From: Lolium rigidum
Taxonomy: Eukaryota > Streptophyta > Magnoliopsida > Poales > Poaceae
DNA length: 64,000 bases
Direction of reading: 5' to 3'
NCBI RefSeq assembly: GCF_022539505.1
Contig: NC_061514.1
Coordinates: 333,543,090-333,607,089 of the forward strand
Positions 1-12,750 of this stretch are shown piece after piece (the first letter of the stretch is position 1; each line of letters opens with the position of its first letter). The notes under the pieces are model-generated. The model was given only the letters and a program-made list of their open reading frames with translations, searched no databases and was not told where the DNA came from. The translations under genes and the position numbers were made by a program.

Positions 1-739
1 AAAACTGTTAACGAGAATGCGGCGGTGGTCGTCGCTCGTGCGCAGCGTGTAATATTAGGGCGCCAGGGCTCGCCCAACAGTCCCGAAATTAACGCCTAAT
101 TAAGACCCTGCTTATTCAGATAAAAATCGTGAATAAGCAGTTCTCAAATTGGGATGCTCTATGGGTTGTTGCAGTTCCATATCAGTTTCTTGTCTCGCTT
201 CTTTTGGTCCATTTCGTTGTTGTTGTAAGTGAATTCCTGAACTTGTACTTCCTCCAAAGCCACGGCACTTGTTATGGATCACAATACAAATAGGTTTTTG
301 TCCCGTAGTAGATTTTCGATGCCGAGCATCTATCCGCGTGTTTCCTATTGGTGTGAGGGCGCTTCTCTTTCCCATTTCCGTTTATCTTTATTTTATAATG
401 TTGTTGAACAATGTATTTTCGTTATAAAAGTAATAGAAAAGGGAGCCAGTTGCCCAGATTGAAAAAAGGTCAAAATCGTGAAGGTAATAGAATGTTTATA
501 CCTTGACGGGCAAATGAATTAGTGCATATAACAGCGTATTTACCAGACAATGAAGAAAGAACCAGTCGATATAATATTATCCACTTCAAATATTTGACTA
601 GACCTATGAAAAGCATATTTTCACTACATCGAGATTAGGGGCGACGATGATACTTGAGGATCTACTAAGGGCTGGAAATGATTCCTCAAGAAATAAATGG
701 GTGCCGGAAATCAATTGAAAAGGGAACTAGATGCCCTTG
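1..739. other. Unassigned sequence left of the Harbinger MITE
   Basis: No gene recognised. A minus-strand open frame at 112-375 (87 codons) has no motif I can name. The flank continues on the other side of the MITE (1555-1706), where another minus-strand frame is equally unrecognised. Confidence 0.3.
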
Positions 740-742
740 TAA

Positions 743-1554
743 GAGCATCTCCAACAGGCGCACAAAAAGTCAGCGCGCTAAACCTCTGTTTCGCCGCGCG
801 GTAAACGCATGGCGCGCTGGGCCGGATTTTGCCCGCCGGACGCGCCAAAATGCAGCGTCTGCGCGAGCGGTAAAAATGGTCCTCCGCCGGGCGCGCCAAA
901 ATACAGCGCGCGCGGGCGCGGAAAACAGCTTTCTACACTACTATGCATCTCACAAGATCAAACACTCACATATAAATCATGAATAAATGGACACAAAGTA
1001 TAGCGCACGCGATGGCGAGGTTCGATCAACCCTTCTCCTTCCTCATCGACATCCTCATATTCTTCATATCCTTCAACACGGCTTCTTCATGCATAAACGA
1101 AGATCCAACATTCATTGTCTCCATGAATGGCGCCTTCGGTTTCTTCGGCGGCGCGATGGAAGCGGCCGGCGGGAGGAGGGCGCCTAGGGTTTGCCGCATT
1201 GGGCGGCGGCGCTGCGGACGCGGCGGCTGCGGCGGAGGGCGGGACGGAGTAGGGAGGGGTCGCTGGGGTGCGCCGGCGGCCGCGCGGAGACGAGGAATTG
1301 TGCGGTCGGGCGGCGAGGCGGAAGGGGAAACTTCAGCGCGGGGGTTTCTTCGCGCGTGGACGAGCGATGCCGCGCGCTGTAGCCGGCGCACAACGTATAG
1401 CGCACGCGATGGCGCAAACCCGCCCGTGCCCTAAAAAATTTACAGCGCCGCGCCATTTGCAGCGCCTGCTGAAGCGGCGATTTTGCTCCCGCGCGCTGTA
1501 AACAGGCGGTTTTTATGCCGCACCGCCGTTTTAGCGCGCCTGTTGGAGATGCTC
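743..1554. mobile_element. PIF/Harbinger-type non-autonomous element, 812 bp
   Basis: Perfect 19-bp terminal inverted repeats GAGCATCTCCAACAGGCGC (743-761 and, inverted, 1536-1554) are flanked by the 3-bp target duplication TAA (740-742 and 1555-1557). That TIR type and a TWA target duplication are hallmarks of PIF/Harbinger elements. The interior is very GC-rich, with repeated GCGCGC-type motifs, and shows no transposase. Inside, the 19-bp sequence TATAGCGCACGCGATGGCG occurs twice in direct orientation (999-1017 and 1396-1414), bracketing a segment of different composition. Open frames across it look like by-products of the high GC content. Confidence 0.9.
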
Positions 1555-1706
1555 TAAGTCCGTTTGCTTTCCGGCCTTGCAATAACCACGCCAACCATAT
1601 AATTTGTTTTGGTTCGGGAACGCCATACACCGTCACACTGTACGTGCGATTTCTGTTCACCTCTTCGTAACCAATACGGCAATACGGAACGGAGAACAAC
1701 TAAATA

Positions 1707-1964
1707 CACCCTCAGGGACTTCTTCACCTTATCGTCCGCGAACACGAAATCCGCCGCGCCCTGGGCTAGGTTGAAACAGCTCAGCCTTGCTCGAAAGCCC
1801 GGGAACAGAAAGGTCACTAGAATCAATGATGACTTGAGCTTCTTCCATTCTTTGTCGTCGGGACAGAACTCAGAAGTACGTTTTGGAACTTATCCGAATG
1901 TGCTTTCATACCTCACCACAGTGAAGTGTGATTCCCAGCTCTTTAACGTGTTCTAGAGCAGGCG
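1707..1964 (-). pseudogene. Decayed partial copy of the adenosine deaminase-like gene
   Basis: The minus strand matches three pieces of the intact gene at 20672-23380. They are the last exon (1707-about 1795, encoding the FVFADD..VKKSLR region), the end of exon 8 with a little adjacent intron (about 1805-1870), and exon 7 with flanking intron (about 1890-1964). Exons 9 and 10 and most introns are missing. Retained intron bases next to exons 7 and 8 indicate a genomic duplication with internal deletions, not a retrocopy. The exon 7 part carries indels and cannot encode the HCGE motif in frame. It lies on the same strand as the intact copy, about 19 kb away. Confidence 0.8.
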
Positions 1965-2068
1965 ATTACTATGTGTTTGATACTATTACAGTACCATTGT
2001 ACCAAGTACATTGCATAATAGCATATATATGCATGTGATATCAACTTATTACTGAACTAATTTTAGTA

Positions 2069-2171
2069 CTCCCTCCGATTCATATTATTTAACACTAGTA
2101 TAGATGTACCTAGAATTAAAATATATCTAGATACATCTATGTTAATAGCAACTAATATCGATCGGAGAGAC
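2069..2171. mobile_element. Stowaway-type MITE, about 103 bp
   Basis: Begins CTCCCTCCGAT after a TA (2067-2068) and ends with the degenerate inverted form ATCGGAGAGA before TA (2172-2173). CTCCCTCCG ends with TA target duplications identify grass Stowaway (Tc1/mariner) MITEs. The right terminus has diverged. Confidence 0.7.
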
Positions 2172-2173
2172 TA

Positions 2174-2680
2174 GCCACGCCAATAATTCTATTTATAGTA
2201 TAAAAGTTTCTATAGATATATTTACTCAATCATATATTAGAAACTACTAATAAGATATTAGTTAGATAGGACGCTTAGAGATCTTCACCATACGTGTGTA
2301 TACAATATATAAATTATGCAGTTATAAAAAAAAGGTTCAGAAAGGAACTTATGTTACATAATACAGTTTAAACGTTTCACAAAAACGAATGAAGATATTA
2401 CAATCGCATAAGAAAGAACACTAAACAAAAATTTACCAACATTGCTAGCTATGTGGTTTATTATGTCACATAAGTAAAAAAATTGTGCCTGTTATGACTA
2501 TAACATGCTAAAATAAGTTTTCTAGAAGTATACAAGTTTAGTATAAATTGCAGACGGCCCAAAAAGAGAATAGGACACGAAAACGGACTTTCTTTACTGG
2601 GCCACGATGGGCCAAGCACAGTGCGAATCCCCCATCAGAAAAAATATAGTTACGATAATTATTTGAAAAATAAAAATTAA
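2174..2680. other. AT-rich intergenic DNA
   Basis: No open frame, repeat terminus or RNA gene recognised. Confidence 0.4.
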
Positions 2681-2804
2681 AAATGGGCTCTCAGCCTCCC
2701 GCTAGATGGAAAATTTATAAAACGGTGGCTATGTCGACATTAGATTCCAGTTGACAAATAATAAGAATTGCTACGGCCTCCATCAGCTGGTTTTGCTCCT
2801 ATCA
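2681..2804. repeat. Direct repeat, copy 1 (about 124 bp)
   Basis: Closely matches 3457-3580 in the same orientation. Both contain GGGCTCTCAGC near the start and GCTGGTTTTGCTCCTATCA at the end, with scattered substitutions and small indels. Spacing between starts is about 776 bp. No coding potential recognised. Confidence 0.8.
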
Positions 2805-3456
2805 TGTAATAGCAACTGATGAAGTAACAGGTGAACAAGTATAAACTAGTGTAAAAAAGAATAGTCTAACACTCAGTACACTCACAGAAAACTCATAAAA
2901 TTGACTAGTCAAATAATTAAAAAAGGAAGAAGAAACAAAAAAAGGATTGATAAAAAAGATTGTCTACACTACATCTTATCGATCGCATCTTATCTCTTCT
3001 TCACGACAATGGGACACTCCAAAAACATCTGCAAAACCGATTAACACACAAAAAGAAAGAGAAAAAATGAACAAGTGTATTAAAAAAATAATTTAATTAT
3101 GAATAACTTAAAAATGTCCATCATAAAAACAAAGAACATAAAACAGAAATTTGGGATAAAAAAGTACCTTCCATTCCATACAACGAAATAGATCAAAAGA
3201 TAAGCATTTTTTCAAGTGAATCAATGCTATCTACATTCAGGACGATGAATTAAAAAGAAAAGATAAGGAACTCATATCATGAAAAGAATAGTTTCACTGC
3301 ATTACATCAAAAATAAAAATTACGCATACCTACTATAACACGAAAAAAACTTGACTAATGGATAGACTAGTCTATGAGCATTAACTTGACTGTCAAAACT
3401 ATCTTATTTCAAGTAAGTGGGATACTCAAGTGGGAGACTCAATATAGACATGAATA
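2805..3456. other. AT-rich spacer between the direct repeats
   Basis: Low-complexity AT-rich sequence; nothing recognised. It could be an insertion between the two repeat copies, but no transposon termini were found. Confidence 0.35.
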
Positions 3457-3580
3457 AAAATGGGCTCTCAGCATCCCGCTGGATGGAAAGTTTATAAACA
3501 GTGGCTATGTCGACATTACATTGCAGTTGACAAAATAATAAGACTTTCTACGGCCTCCATCCGCTGGTTTTGCTCCTATC
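3457..3580. repeat. Direct repeat, copy 2 (about 124 bp)
   Basis: Partner of 2681-2804. A plus-strand open frame of 87 codons runs through and past it (3460-3723), but I recognise no protein and would not call it a gene. Confidence 0.8.
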
Positions 3581-3724
3581 AGGTCCAGTCCAGTAAAAAC
3601 TCTATAAGTATGCCTCTTCTGGAACCGACGGATCCCCACACCTCCACTTTCGCATTTACAGTTCTCCTCGCCCGAGAACTGGGAGGGCAGTTGAGAGGAA
3701 GGATGCGCCAATTTCAAAGATAGA

Positions 3725-5350
3725 TCATGATCATGGTAACAAATTTTCAACATGATGATGTTTTGATGTTGCACTCGGCCTTGAACAGAAATACTAGTAG
3801 GGTCTCATAATTTTTTATCATTGTACTTTGCAAGATCTAAAGTTTGTTCAGCCTGAGGGGAAGCTTGTTCAGACAGTTCTGGTTCGTCATCGTCCAATTC
3901 CTACATGATATGGAGTGTTCGGCCCTGTTTGCAACGATGTTCCCTATTCCAGGGTCTTCGGTTGAGAAAGGCACAAAGGCGTGCTTTTTCTGAGCTAAAT
4001 GGCTAGCAAGCACTTTTCGGTGTTGCTCAATCTCAGGTAAAAACTAGGAAAATAGGGGAAAGCTAGTTCTGGTGCTTTTCAAGATAGGGGCTGGAGGATT
4101 TAGAGATCCACCTGACATACTTTGACACGGCCATGTTTGATATGATTGAGAAAAAAACAAAGAAAGGTGTAATAACCCATGATCCGACGAGTCAATAATT
4201 CCGACTCGTATCTACAAAAATTACAATTGAAGAGAATGAGAAAACAATGTAGCTAAGAATTAGGACATTAATTATTCCGCACATACCAATATTAGGCTGT
4301 CTTGGTAATAACTACATGCATATTTCTAACATTACTTTGTAATGCTAAAACTATTTCAGCTTCACAAGGTCACAAAAGATCTAGTGAAATTGGTTTCAAC
4401 TTCAGATAAAGGACTAGAAATTGGATTCACATTTAGATAAAACACAATTTTTTTTAGCAGCTATGCACTGGTTGGTAGTTCGGCGTGGGATATCTCAAGT
4501 CACTCTTGGATCATCTAATCGGATCAACATGAAAGGCTCACATGCAATATTTTGTGAATCATCATTGAGTCTTAACTACCATAATAGGCTAGAATAAAAA
4601 AAGCTTCTCACAGAGAGCTCTCTAGAAGAATTGCGGGCGAATTTGTTATTATATTAATTGCCCTTATCATGGTGGTTTCGAGAAAAGGCTTGGGTGGCGC
4701 ATAAAGACAATGTGATATAATACTTCGAACATCCTTAGTGCTTCACTGCCTAATCTACTTGTTGAATGTGTATTGTGGCCTTCATTGTGGAACGTGGCCC
4801 TCAAGAATGAAAATCGATAACCTTGTCTCTACAAACCGGCTTCGGACATCAACCCATGTGCAACATCCTTGAAGGCATTGCTTGGAAAAGGAGGATGACT
4901 TTCAATCTCTGGGATGGCTTTTCTAGTTGGGATGACTGCCGGTCTTGAATAGTTTCATTAATGTTTGTAGAATCTTTTGTTTAGTCATTTGTATTTTTTA
5001 GCCTCTTCATCTAATAACTTTCTTGTGTGCGTCATATAGATGCAAAGGCTAGATATTACGATAATAAAAATATTCCAATTCGAAGAAAAAAATAAAATAA
5101 ATGTTGACGAACTTGATAAAAATATCATGAAGGCCACACAACAATCTTATGTAAAGTCATGCCACGTTCCTGGTAATGTGTAGTTTGAGAATGCTTAGCC
5201 AGTCCACATTTTTTTTCATGAGTTCTTCGTATGTTAATTCATAAGCGTGAGTGTTAGGACTGGAGGTTCAAGCTCCATCTACCGAGCAGCAAGCAATCAC
5301 ATCATGACAAGGACACCGATATTTGTGAACAAGGCTGGTTGAACTCATCT
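3725..5350. other. Intergenic DNA without recognised genes
   Basis: Stops are dense in all frames. The stretch around 5220-5290 has a weak tRNA-like B-box (GGTTCAAGCTCC) but no convincing tRNA or SINE body. Confidence 0.35.
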
Positions 5351-5353
5351 TTA

Positions 5354-5643
5354 GAGCAAGTTTAATAGTATAGCCAGCTGCTGGCTATAAGCCATGTGCC
5401 ATGTCATTTGTAGCTAACATAGAGCCAACATGTATAATAGTGAGCTATAATCATGTACTACTTTATCAATGGATGACCCACATTTCACTCTCACAAAGTG
5501 CCTAGGAGCACGTGCTAGAGCTGGCTCTTGCATGAGAGCCCACTCCTCTTCTCTCTCCTCCTCCTCTCTCTCTCCTCCAAATAAGCATGAATATATTATT
5601 TTAACCCTTATAGCCAGCTGACTAGGACTTATTATACTTGCTC
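5354..5643. mobile_element. Tourist-like (PIF/Harbinger) MITE, 290 bp
   Basis: Termini GAGCAAGTTTAATAGTATAG and, inverted, GAGCAAGTATAATAAGTCCT are imperfect TIRs flanked by the 3-bp duplication TTA (5351-5353 and 5644-5646). Subterminal TATAGCCAGCTG and CAGCTGGCTATA-type motifs add to the inverted structure. It is AT-rich and non-coding, with a CT-rich run near 5545-5575. Confidence 0.85.
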
Positions 5644-5879
5644 TTAGAGGGCATGACTATATATGGGTGCTCCTCCCCAAACGAGACAACACCAATAACC
5701 ATGGAGCGTTGTCACACGCCACCATCGGCCGTTGCATGCTTGTCGCTATCTAGTATTCATGAGTTACAACATGTGGGGCCGTACAACATGTCCAGCTCTG
5801 ACCCTAACCTACACTATCCACAATAGTTCGAAGACCTAGTCGCATACGGAACCAAGCTCGTACACAATATATGGAACAA

Positions 5880-6126
5880 GGATGAAGGTCCTTCAAATGT
5901 GGATGAAAATGTGAATAAGGATGAAGGTCCTTCAACTCTGGTCATGTCAAAAGTTTCTACTCTGTGTGAGGATTTGATTGAGGATGATGACATCCCACTG
6001 GATTTAGATGATCATTTGGAAATAAGGCCGGTAGTCAAGGCAAAGAAAAGTAGGACTAGAAAGGTTTATGATACTAGTAATATTGGTAAAAGTACCAGAA
6101 GAAGAATTAAAAAACAGTTTTCATAA
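5880..6126 (+). pseudogene. LINE ORF1, C-terminal remnant
   Basis: An open frame enters from the truncated end and stops at 6124-6126 after a basic tail (KSTRRRIKKQFS). The imperfect repeat KDEGPS occurs twice near the start. ORF1 of plant L1 elements encodes an RNA-binding protein; its nucleic-acid-binding domains are not in this fragment. The stop overlaps the ORF2 start as TAATG, a layout compatible with termination-reinitiation. Confidence 0.6.
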
Positions 6127-8955
6127 TGCAGAATTTAAAAGAAATGAATTGGAACCCGGGTGGTTTTGGTGACACTGCTAAGCATCTTTTTGTCAAAGAG
6201 ACAATTAGGGAGCATAAATTAGATTTTGTAGCCTTGGTGGAGACTAGAAGATCTAATTTCTCTATTCCTTTTTTGAATCAACTTGTTGCGGGGTACAACT
6301 ACTCTTGGTTCTGTTTACCTCCTCATGGTAGATCTGGAGGCATTTTAGTAGGTATAAATTCAGATTCTCTTGAGGTGTTAAAAGTGAGTACTGGAGACTT
6401 TTGTGTCAAACTACATATTAAGTGTAAAGAGATGGTTTCGAATGGATTTTAGTGCCAGTCTATGAGGCTGCCCAGGATGCACATAAAGCTGGATTTTTAG
6501 CGGAATTAGTACGAACTTGTGAGACGGAATCATTACCTATCTTGGTAGGTGGTGATTTCAATATTATTCGGAAGCGTGAAGAAAAAAAACAATAATAATT
6601 TTAAGGCTCGATGGCCTTTTGTCTTTAATGCAATTATTGAACATTTGAACCTGCGTGAAATTGCTCTATCGGGTAGACAGTTTACGTGGGCGAGTCGTCG
6701 GGCGGAACCAACTTATGAGAAGCTAGATAGAGTACTAGCTTCCATATCTTGGGAACAAAAATTTCCCTTAGTCACTGTCCGGGCATTGACAAGGGCGGAT
6801 TTCGACCATACACCGATTCTTATTGACTCAGGGGTGAAAGCACACTTGGGTAATAAGCCTAAATTTTCCTTTGAGTTGCATTGGTTGCGGCAAGAAGGTT
6901 TTATAGATATAATTGAAAAAGAGTGGAATTCGGTTATGGTTGGTTTGAATCCGATGGATGTTTGGTTGAACAAGCTAAGACACATAAGGAAGTTTCTGAA
7001 AGGATGGGCTAAAAATCAAAGTGGGAAGTATAAGAAAGAGAAGGAGAGACTACTAGGTATCATTGATAATTTAGATGTGAAAGCTGAAACAAATATATTG
7101 ACTTTGTCGGAAAGGGAAGTTCTAAAAAACGCGAATGAAAATCTAAATAAGTTAAGAAGAGAAGAGGAGTCTAAGTGGGCTCAAAGAGCGAAGGTTAAAC
7201 ATATTCAAGAAGGGGGGAATAATACACGATATTTCCACTTGATTGCAAATCGGAAGCATCGAAAAAAGAAAATTTTCCAGTTAGAACAACAAGAAGGAAC
7301 CATTGTCGGTGAAGATAATTTAAAAGTCTATATTACTGAATTCTATAAGAAATTGTTTGGGGCACCAGAGTCAAATAATATTTCATTAGTAGAGGAGGAG
7401 ATGCAGGACATTCCTCAGATCTCAGATGTTGAGAATGAGATCTTGACAGCTCCTTATTCGGAGGAAGAGGTTTATGAGGCGATATCACAGATGGAACATA
7501 ATAAAGCTCCGGGCGTGATGGTTTCCCGACGGAGTTTTATCAAAAAAATTGGGGGGTAATAAAGGACGACTTGATGTCGCTGTTTAATCAGTTCAGTAAT
7601 GAGGATTTGCCCCTTTATAAACTGAATTTTGGCGTAATTACTTTACTACCTAAGAAGGAGGATGCAGTTCAAATATAACAATATAGACCAATTTGTTTAT
7701 TAAATGTGTGTTTCAATCTTTTTTACTAAAGTGGGTACAAATCGTATAACGGGGATTGCCCCAAGAGTTATAAAGCCAACACAATCAGCCTTTATGCCAG
7801 GAAGGAATATATTAGAAGGGGTGGTCATTCTACATGAAACTATTCATGAGTTACATAGTAAGAAAAAGGATGGGATTCTATTGAAAATTGATTTTGAAAA
7901 GGCGTATGATAAAGTTAAATGACCTTTTTACAACAGATTCTAAGGATGAAGGGATTTGCTCCTGAATGGTGTACGATGGTTCGACAGTTTGTTCAAGGGG
8001 GGAGTGTCGGTGTAAAGGTGAATGATGACATTGGTCATTATTTTCAGACAAAAAAAAGGTTTGAGGCAAGGATATCCGTTATCTCCAATGCTTTTTAATA
8101 TTGTAGTAGATATATGCTAGCCATCATAATTAAATGAGCAAAGGGTGATGGTCAAGTTGGGGGGCTTATTCCTCATCTGGTTGAGGGGGGCATCTCTATA
8201 TTACAATATGCCGATGATACAATCTTTTTTTTGGAGCATGACCTCCTGAAAGCGGTTAATATGAAACTAATACTATGCTTGTTTGAAGAACTCTCGGGCC
8301 TTAAGATAAATTTCCACAAAAGTGAGATTTTTTTGTTTTGGTAAGGCAAAGGATGAAGTTGATCAGTATAAGAAAATCTTTGGATGCGATGCTGGTTCTT
8401 TACCTTTTCGATACTTAGGTATTCCTATCCATCATAGAAAACTCAGAAATTCTGATTGGTATCCAATGGAGACCCGATTTGAAAGCAAATTGGGATGCTG
8501 GAAAGGCAAATTGCTGTCCTATGGGGATAGACTTGTGCTTATCAATTCAGTTTTGACAAGATTACCTATGTTTATGTTGTCCTTTCTAGAGATACCTGTA
8601 GGGGTAAGAAAAAGACTGGACTTCTATAGGTCGAGATTTTTTTGGCAGTCCGATGAAAAGAAGAGAAAATATAGACTTACGAAATGGAGAGTATTGTCTG
8701 TCGACCCAAAGATTAAGGAGGATTAGGAATTGAGGTCCTCGAACTCAAAGATAGATGTTTATTAAGTAAGTGGCTTTATAAACTTCTTAATGAGGATGGG
8801 GTGTGGCAAGAACTGCTACATAATAAATACCTAAGACAAAAAACCTTATCTGAGGTCGCAGCAAGGCCTACTGACTCTCCCTTTTGGAAGGGACTGATGG
8901 GGGTTAAAGATGATTTCTTCAGTAGAGGTTTTTTCAAAATTGGAAATGGAGCAAA
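6126..8955 (+). pseudogene. LINE ORF2: endonuclease and reverse transcriptase (broken)
   Basis: Starts at the ATG at 6126. The APE-type endonuclease domain follows: an MNWNPGGFG start, ALVETRR near 6235, GGDFNIIR near 6550, then DRVLAS and ADFDHTPI near 6740-6830. The reverse transcriptase has NKAPG near 7500, QSAFMPGRNI near 7785, KIDFEKAYDKV near 7885, GLRQGYPLSPMLFN near 8060 and the catalytic YADD near 8207. Reading-frame breaks occur near 6440, at the A-run near 6580, near 7510-7555, at 7676 (stop), 7919 (stop), the A-run near 8050, 8115 (stop), the T-run near 8330, and near 8720. The Copia element interrupts it at 8956. Confidence 0.9.
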
Positions 8956-10606
8956 TGATGGGGTTCGTTGCATAGAAAACAAAAATTTTCCTACCGCAAA
9001 GCGAATAAAACCAACAGATCTAATCTATGAAACACCCAAGATCCAATCTACTAGATCTAAGCAACGAGATGGAGATGAAACTAACCCTCGAAGATTCCAA
9101 AGCCTACGAGATTAATCTCGTTGTTGGTGTAGACGATCGTCCCCGGTGCTGCAATCCGGCGAGCACTTCCGTACTCGGTCGCGCGTACGGTGTCGATGAA
9201 GCTCCTTCCTCTCCCCGTTCCGGCCGGGCAGCGGAGGTGTGGTAGATCTCCACGGAATCCCGGCAGCACGACGGCGTGGTGGTGGTGGTGGAGAAGAATT
9301 CTCGCAGGGCTTCGCCTAAGCCGGAGCGAAGAAACCGGGAGGAGGAGAGGTGGCACTTTAGGGTTTCGTACGGAGCGGCAATGGCCGGCCAAACTACCCC
9401 ACTATTTATAGTCGGAAGGTAGGGTTAGGGTTTCGCGAAACCGATCAAGTGGCGGCGCCTGGTGGGCCCACACCACACCCTGGCGCGGCCAAGGGTGGGC
9501 CCGCGCCGCCGTGTGGTGTGGCCCACTCCTGGCCTTTCTCCGTCTCCCCTTTGGACTCCGTCTGCGCGACAGAAAAATAAGAACCTCTGTTTTTATTTCG
9601 TCCAATTCCGAGAATGTTTCCAGAACAACTTTTCTTGAAATACAAAACAGCAGAATTCTTCCGAACAATTCCGGCTCTCCTCGTGATGTCTCGGATCCTA
9701 TCCGAGACTCCGAACAACATTCGGTCTCCATCTCATATTCCGAATCTACTTATGCGACATCGAACCTTAAGCGCGTCACCCTACGGTTCGTGAACTATGC
9801 AGACATGGTCGAGACTCCTCTCCGAGCAATAACCAATAGCGGGATCTGGAGATCCATAATGGCTCCCACATATTCAACGATGACTTAGTGATCGATTGAA
9901 CCATTTACATACGATGCCAATTCCCTTTGTCTCGCGATATTTTACTTGTCCAAGGTTTGATCATCGGTATCTCCATACCTTGTTCAACCTCGTTACCGAC
10001 AAGTACTCTTTACTCGTACCGTGGTATGTGATCTCTTATGAACCATTCATATGCTTGCAAGCTAATCAGATGACATTCCACCGAGAGGGCCCAGAGTATA
10101 TCTATCCATCATCGGGATGGACAAATCCCACTATTGATCCATATGCCTCAACTCACACTTTCCAAATACTTAATCCCATCTTTATTGCCACCCATTTACG
10201 CAATGGCGTTTGATGTAATCAAAGTACCCTTCCGGTGTAAGTGATTTACATGATCTCATGGTCGAAGGACTAAGGCAACTATGTATCGAAAGCTTATAGC
10301 AATTTGAACTTAATGACTTGATCTTATGCTACGCTCATTTGGGTGTGTGTCCATTATATCATTCAACTAATGACATAACCTTGTTATTAATAACATCCAA
10401 TGTTCATGATCACGAAACCATGATCATCTATTAATCAACAAGCTAGTTATACAAGAGGCTTACTAGGGACTCCTTGTTGTTTACATAACACACATGTATC
10501 AATGTTTCAATTAATACAATTATAGCATGGTATATAAACATTTATCATAAACACAAATATATTATAATAACCACTTTATTATTGCCTCTTGGGCATATCT
10601 CCAACA
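8956..10606 (-). repeat. Copia 3' LTR (1651 bp)
   Basis: Near-identical to 15834-17485. On the minus strand it begins TGTTGGAG at 10606. The purine-rich tract GTGGAAGAC (10607-10615, minus) abuts it. Confidence 0.95.
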
Positions 10607-10639
10607 GTCTTCCACTTGCACTAGAGTCAATAATCTAGA

Positions 10640-12750
10640 TTACATTGTAAGGTACCTAACACCCATGGCATTCTGGTGTTGGTCATGCTTTGCCCTTGGG
10701 AGAGCTTTAGTCAACGGATCCGCAACATTCGGATCCGTGTGTACTTTGCAAATCTCTACTTCACCATCTTCGATGTACTCGCGAATCGAATGAAAACGCA
10801 GCTTGATATGCTTCAGCTTCTTGTGTGACCTTGGTTCCTTTGCATTGGCGATGGCACCCGTGTTGTCACAATAAATGACTAGCGGGTCCAATGCACTAGG
10901 AACCACACCAAGCTCAACAATGAACCTCTTCATCCATACCGCTTCCGATGAAGCCTCCGCTATATATTCAGATTCAGTTGAAGATTTCGCCACCGTGCAC
11001 TGCTTGGAACTGCTCCAGCTCATCGCCGCACCATTCAATATAAACACGTACCCGGATCGAGACTTAGAGTCATCGTGGTCGGTGTTCCAACTTGCATCGG
11101 TGTAACTGGTTACAACGAGCTCTTGGTCACCGCCATAACAAAGAAACATATCCTTAGTCCTTTTCAAGTACTTCGGGATATTCTTGACCGCTGTCCGAGT
11201 GTTCCATCCCCTGGATCACTTTGATATCTCGCTGGTCAAACTAACAGCATGTGCGATATCCGGTCTAGTACACAGCATGGCATACATGAGAGAGCCTACT
11301 GCCGAAGCATAGGGGATTTTACTCATCCTTTCTCTTTCATCTGCCGTAGCTGGACCTTGAGTCTTACTCAAGACCTTACCTGGCAACATAGGCAAGAACC
11401 CTTTCTTGCTTTCATCCATTCTAAACTTCTTTAGAATCTTGTCCAAGTATGTACTCTGTGAAAGGCCTATTAGGCGTCTTGACCTATCTCTATAAATCTT
11501 GATGCCTAAAATGTACGCTCGCTTCACCAAGGTCTTTCATTGAAAAACACTTATTCAAATAACCTTTAACGTCTGCTTAATAGTTCTATATCATTCCCAA
11601 TCAATAATATGTCATCTACATATAATATCGGGAATGCTACGGAACTCCCACTCACTTTCTTGTAAATACGAGGCCTCACCATGAGTCCGTATAAAACCGA
11701 AGTCTTTGATCACTCTATCAAAGCGTAGATTCCAACTCCGGGATGCTTGCTTCAGTCCATAAATGGAACGCTGAAGTTTGCATACCTTGTCGACATTTTC
11801 GAGATTGACAAAACCTTTGGGTTGTACCATGTACAACTCTTCCTCAATATCACCATTGAGGAACGCCGTTTTGACATCCATCTCGCCAAATCTCATAATC
11901 GAAAAATGCAGCTATTGCTAACAAAATCCTCACGGACTTTAGCTTCGCTACAGGTGAGAAAGTCTCATCGTAGTCAACTCCTTGAATTTGTCGAAAACCC
12001 TTTGCGACAAGTCGAGCTTTATAGACAAGTAATATTACCATCGAGCATCTGTTTTTCTCTTGAAGATCCATTTATTCTCGACAGCCTTGCGGCTATCAGG
12101 TAAGTCTACCAAAGTCCATACTTTGTTATCATACATGGATCCCATTTCGGATTTCATGGCTTCTTGCCATTTGTTGGAATCTGGGCTCATCATCGCTTCT
12201 TCATATGTCGCAGGGTCCTCATCATTGTTGTCCACAATCATGACATTTAGACAGGGATCATACCAATCAGGAGTGGTACGTTCCCTTGTCGATCTGCGAG
12301 GTTCAGTAGCTTCCTCGTTCGAAGCTTCATGATCATCATCATTCGCTTCCTCTCCTATCGGTGCAGGCTGCGCAGGAACTTCTTCCGGCACTGCGCTACT
12401 TTGATCAATGAGAGAAGGTTCATTAACCTCGTCGAGTTCTACTTTCCTTCCAGTCACTTATTTAGTGAGAAACTCCTTCTCAAGAAAGGATCCGTTCTTG
12501 GCAACAAAGATTTTGCCTTCGGATCTGTGATAGAAAGTGTACCCAATAGTTTCTTTAGGGTATCCTATGAAGACGCATTTCTCCGCTTTGGGTTCTAGCT
12601 TGTCGGGTTGTAACTTCTTTACATAAGCTTCGCAACCCCAAACTTTAAGGAACGACAGACTTAGGTTTCTTCCCAAACCATAATTCATACGGTGTCGTTT
12701 CAACGGATTTAGATGGTGCCCTATTTAAAGTGAATGCGGTCTGTCTCTAA
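10640..12750 (-). pseudogene. Copia pol: reverse transcriptase and RNase H (broken)
   Basis: Read on the minus strand, RT begins near 12220 (KWQEAMKSEMGSM), continues with ARLVAKGF and [11 protein letters not shown] near 11990, [10 protein letters not shown] near 11870, SIYGLKQASRSW near 11745, and the catalytic YVDD near 11610. RNase H follows at 11167-10640 with TSYTDASW, SSSKQCTVAKSSTESEY and YCDNTGAIA. The frame breaks near 12040, 11890, 11640, 11540 and 11200. The proline- and acid-rich linker before RT lies at 12457-12250. Confidence 0.9.

Noticed and set aside
1026..1699. Several 60-170 codon frames inside the Harbinger element
   Set aside because: They lie within a GC-rich non-autonomous MITE and show no transposase motif; the longest crosses the element border.
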